NCBI GenBank assembly: GCA_001872925.1
Contig: MNYD01000122.1
Location: 1-9,148 of the forward strand
DNA from: Dehalococcoidia bacterium CG2_30_46_19
Lineage (GTDB): Bacteria > Chloroflexota > Dehalococcoidia > GIF9 > AB-539-J10
Direction: 5' to 3'
Length of the DNA: 9,148 nucleotides
Positions within the stretch are counted from its first letter, which is position 1. Every line of letters starts with the position of its first letter. The notes under the pieces are model-generated. The model saw nothing but the letters and a program-made list of their open reading frames with translations, had not been told where the DNA came from and ran no database searches. A program made the translations under genes and the position numbers. Positions 7,129 to 9,148 of the stretch are shown here, one piece after another.

Positions 7129-8020
7129 GCAAAACAATCCCTCCAGCTAGTGCTTCCGCCGCCTTAACCACATTTGCCAATAACATGGCAGTGGTAACCG
7201 GGCCAACTCCACCAGGAACAGGAGTTATTGCTCCCGCTTTCTCCTTCACAGCGTCAAAATTAACATCTCCTGCGAGCTTAAATTTTCCAGACCCAGCAGG
7301 AATTTCAACTTGATTAACACCAACATCTATAACTATAGCTCCCTCCTTAATCATATCCGCAGTTATAAACTCAGCTCTTCCTATAGCAACAATAAGGATA
7401 TCCGCCTGGCTGGTTATTGAGGAGAGGTTTTTCGTTCCGGTATGACACATGGTGACAGTAGCATTAGCATCTTTCCTTTTTTGAACCAGAAGACTAACAA
7501 GTGGCTTACCCACAATGTTACTCCGGCCACAGATAACTACGTGTTTACCCTCCGGGCTATTGCTACTTCGGATAAGGAGCTGATGCACCCCGTAAGCAGT
7601 CGAAGGAACAAAGGCTTCCTCTCCTAACAATAACCTCCCCAAGTTTACTGGATTTGCGCCATCAACATCTTTGCGGGGCGAAATGGCACTTCCTGCTTTA
7701 ACAACATCCAGCCGCTCTGGCAATGGAAACTAGATAATAATACCGTGAAATTTATTATCTTGATTAAGTTCCTCAATCCTCTTCCCCAACTCCTCTTGCG
7801 TTACACTCCGGGCAAGTTTTACCGACTCAGTGTACATCCCCAGTTCATCACATCCCCTCTCTATTTCCCGAAGATAAGATAAAGAGCCAGGGTGCTCCCC
7901 CACCAATAAAATAGCCAGGCCGGGGATTATTCCCCTCTCCTTTAATTTCTCCGCTCTCGACTTCAACCCGCCACGAATCTCAGCAGCTATCTTCCTTCCA
8001 TCGATTATCTTTGCTGGCAA
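7115..8020 (-). pseudogene. folD: FolD paralog 2, interrupted by an in-frame amber codon at the catalytic Gln
   Basis: A second FolD gene in one continuous frame except for TAG at 7732-7730, codon 97. This is exactly where folD1 has Q97 of the QLPLP motif, so a single CAG to TAG change explains it. Downstream the frame continues FPLPERLD, KDVDG, canonical cofactor loop GRSNIVGKP, and VPGGVGPVT. The catalytic Lys after Tyr49 is also lost: SYLREI places I53 (codon ATA) where folD1 has K53. The TTG start at 8020 is supported by GAGAGGTGA just upstream and by the typical FolD N-terminus PAKIIDGRKIA. The last residues (LRSLQ) and stop come from the adjacent repeat. The 96-residue N-terminal part and a 202-residue part from a TTG at 7723 are open, but no Shine-Dalgarno precedes that TTG. 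Most likely a decaying paralog. Amber readthrough or a sequencing error are alternatives. Confidence 0.85.
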
Positions 8021-8023
8021 TTT

Positions 8024-8032
8024 TCACCTCTC
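8024..8032 (-). promoter_or_regulatory. Shine-Dalgarno site for the folD2 TTG start
   Basis: The coding strand reads GAGAGGTGA followed by AAA and then TTG at 8020. It is a good anti-16S match and supports the TTG as the original start. The 82-base divergent gap 8021-8102 also holds the AAAGGAGG of the plus-strand gene. I found no convincing promoter in either direction within it. Confidence 0.6.
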
Positions 8033-8102
8033 AGCCTAGATATTTTGCCCAAATCACTACATAATAGAATATATCAAATCTTAAAGAAAGGAGGAAAGGT
8101 AT

Positions 8103-8870
8103 ATGAAAAAGACAAGAATTATAGATTTAAGTATTCCCGTTGAGGAAAGCCTCAGCGACCCTTCTCCGGTAAAAGTCGCCCATGAAACACATGAACAAAG
8201 CGTCGAAGTTATGATGCTGGTTTTCGGCTGTAGCAAAAATGACCTTCCAGAAGGGCTGGGCTGGGCCAACGACACCATAACATTAGGTGCTCACGCTGGA
8301 ACTCATGTCGATGCCCCATGGCACTATTTCCCTACCTCGGAAGGGAAAAAGGCAAGGACTATCGATGAGCTTCCTTTGGAATGGTTTTATAGCGATGGCG
8401 TAGTGCTAGATATGAGGCATAAGCCTGGAGGATCGTTAATCGCCATCAATGACCTTCAGGAGGCGTTAGATAAAATTGGCTATCAAATAAAGCCCTGGGA
8501 TATAGTGATGATACAAACAGGGGCTGACAAGCTCTGGGGCAAGGCGGAATATTTCAATGCTGGCTGTGGAATGGGAAGGGAATCCACGCTATGGTTAATA
8601 GAGCAAGGCGTGAAAGTTATGGGGATAGATGCCTGGGGTTGGGACAGGCCATTCTGGGTAATAAAAGAGGAATTCCAACGAATAAAAGACAGAAATATCC
8701 TGTGGGCGGGACATCGTGCCGGTATAGAAAAAGAATACTGCCATATTGAAAAGCTAGCGAATCTGGACAAACTCCCCAGGCCTTTTGGCTTTAAAGTGGC
8801 TTGCTTCCCGGTCAAGCTAACAGGAGGGAGTGCTGGCTGGACTCGTGTAGTGGCGATTATCGAGGAATAG
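8103..8870 (+). CDS. Cyclase-family (kynurenine formamidase-like) metal-dependent hydrolase
   Basis: A 255-residue member of the cyclase family (PF04199 type: bacterial kynurenine formamidase, isatin hydrolase and many uncharacterised proteins), which hydrolyse amides, lactams or cyclic substrates using divalent metal. Seen: the metal-binding signature H64-x3-H68-x-D70-x3-H74 within HAGTHVDAPWH; H204 and E216 towards the C-terminus, the latter in EKLANLDKLP, a family-like motif; and the closing PVKLTGG segment. There is no signal peptide, so it is cytoplasmic. ATG at 8103 follows a very strong AAAGGAGG (8087-8094). It is divergent from folD2 and need not be functionally linked. It ends in TAG with a second in-frame TAG at 8880. 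The substrate cannot be told: no kynureninase, tryptophan or isatin genes are nearby. The family call is firm. Confidence 0.9.
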   Translation: MKKTRIIDLSIPVEESLSDPSPVKVAHETHEQSVEVMMLVFGCSKNDLPEGLGWANDTITLGAHAGTHVDAPWHYFPTSEGKKARTIDELPLEWFYSDGVVLDMRHKPGGSLIAINDLQEALDKIGYQIKPWDIVMIQTGADKLWGKAEYFNAGCGMGRESTLWLIEQGVKVMGIDAWGWDRPFWVIKEEFQRIKDRNILWAGHRAGIEKEYCHIEKLANLDKLPRPFGFKVACFPVKLTGGSAGWTRVVAIIEE

Positions 8871-9028
8871 AATTTACTTTAGATATTGCCAACTTCGGTA
8901 GCTTGCGCAGATGCTTGGATTATTTTGACTTATATGCTAATATGTGTGCCTTGGTTTTGAAATGAACTAATTAAGCCATGCTTACTTAGGCACGAGAAAC
9001 ACCAAGAAACAAGAAAGGAGGGCTCAAT
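8871..9028 (+). other. Intergenic region between cyclase-family gene and next plus-strand gene
   Basis: A 158-base non-coding stretch. It holds a candidate promoter (8915-8943) and a weak inverted repeat, GTGCCT near 8946 pairing with AGGCAC near 8987, which could fold in the leader. No hairpin followed by a T-run is visible, so there is no clear terminator for the upstream gene. Confidence 0.5.
8915..8943 (+). promoter_or_regulatory. Candidate extended -10 promoter for the gene starting at 9029
   Basis: TGC-TAATAT (8935-8943) is an extended -10 element (TAATAT four of six). A poor -35, TTGGAT (8915-8920), lies 17 bases upstream. The predicted leader is roughly 80 bases. The match is modest and A/T-rich sequence makes chance likely. 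Confidence 0.3.
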
Positions 9029-9148
9029 ATGGCTGAAATGATTAAGGAGAGACAAGAAGGAATATTTCTTCCGTTCGCCCCGAGGGAATATAACGAGGTA
9101 GGAGAGGAAGCTATCGCGGTCCATTGGAAAGAAGAGGAGCTTATTCAA
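9029..9148 (+). CDS. Unrecognised gene, N-terminal 40 codons only
   Basis: ATG at 9029 is preceded by AAAGGAGGG (9014-9022) at ideal spacing, and the frame is open to the window end, so this is very probably a real gene start. The 40 residues visible begin MAEMIKERQEG and are charged and Glu/Lys-rich, with no signal peptide, membrane segment or motif that I recognise. The same strand and similar strong Shine-Dalgarno as the cyclase-family gene suggest a neighbouring transcription unit. No function is proposed. Confidence 0.7.
   Translation, partial: MAEMIKERQEGIFLPFAPREYNEVGEEAIAVHWKEEELIQ

Noticed and set aside
6790..7313. Three overlapping plus-strand open frames across the gap between the folD genes
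   Set aside because: They read through the repeat element and antisense to FolD coding sequence. Their peptides (for example CHSEHSEESHR and LSIAKNL) are typical translations of this kind of repeat, and no Shine-Dalgarno supports them.
7115..7723. Separate C-terminal FolD protein starting at TTG 7723
   Set aside because: The frame is continuous with the upstream part through one TAG, and no Shine-Dalgarno precedes 7723, so re-initiation is unsupported. It is treated as part of one interrupted gene.
8021..8102. Riboswitch or divergent promoter in the folD2/cyclase gap
   Set aside because: The gap is only 82 bases. I found no tetrahydrofolate-riboswitch-like structure and only weak -10-like matches without a matching -35.
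8081..8815. Minus-strand open frames opposite the cyclase-family gene
   Set aside because: They lie antisense to a complete protein with a metal-binding signature, and no ribosome site or family motif was found.
8930..9148. Minus-strand frame of 72 codons at the right edge
   Set aside because: It is antisense to the plus-strand gene start at 9029, which has a very strong Shine-Dalgarno, and its peptide resembles no family.

Overview
This window reads as part of an anaerobic bacterial genome with redox and one-carbon (tetrahydrofolate) metabolism. Strong Shine-Dalgarno sites, ATGA-type gene overlap and bacterial gene families support Bacteria. The many iron-sulfur clusters and the NADH-linked electron-bifurcation-type subunits support an anaerobe. 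An intergenic repeat of the 'gtcattgcgag...ctcgcaatgac' type is reminiscent of sequences in Dehalococcoidia (Chloroflexota) and some deltaproteobacteria. That placement is inference only.

Minus strand, in order of transcription: (1) folD2 (8020-7115), a FolD-family gene broken in frame by one amber codon exactly at the catalytic Gln; (2) a structured intergenic repeat (about 6911-7128) that also supplies the folD2 stop codon; (3) folD1 (6902-6027), uninterrupted, with all catalytic residues but an altered NADP-phosphate motif; (4) a promoter-like sequence (6017-5989); (5) a tight cluster of a NuoE-like subunit (5948-5490), a NuoF-like subunit with extra N- and C-terminal Fe-S domains (5493-3568), and a NuoG/formate-dehydrogenase-like subunit (3562-863); (6) an NfnA-like FAD/[2Fe-2S] subunit (833 to the window edge).

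Plus strand: a cyclase-family (kynurenine formamidase-like) metal hydrolase (8103-8870), divergent from folD2; a 158-base gap with a possible extended -10 promoter; and the first 40 codons of an unrecognised gene (9029 onward).

How the genes may work together: NuoE and NuoF would form an NADH-oxidising FMN/Fe-S module of the type used in electron-bifurcating hydrogenases and formate dehydrogenases. The large third subunit is built like an NAD-linked formate dehydrogenase, but Tyr, Gln and Gly occupy the positions of the catalytic Cys/Sec, His and Arg, so it is unlikely to oxidise formate. It may act as an electron-conducting scaffold. The adjacent NfnA-like subunit suggests a link to an Nfn-type flavin site, whose NfnB partner would lie just beyond position 1. 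With the upstream folD genes, the locus may tie NADH, NADPH and ferredoxin pools to the methylene-THF step, but this is a hypothesis. The main points for a second look are this FDH-like pseudoenzyme with an Nfn subunit, and the two FolD paralogs that have lost opposite halves of their function.
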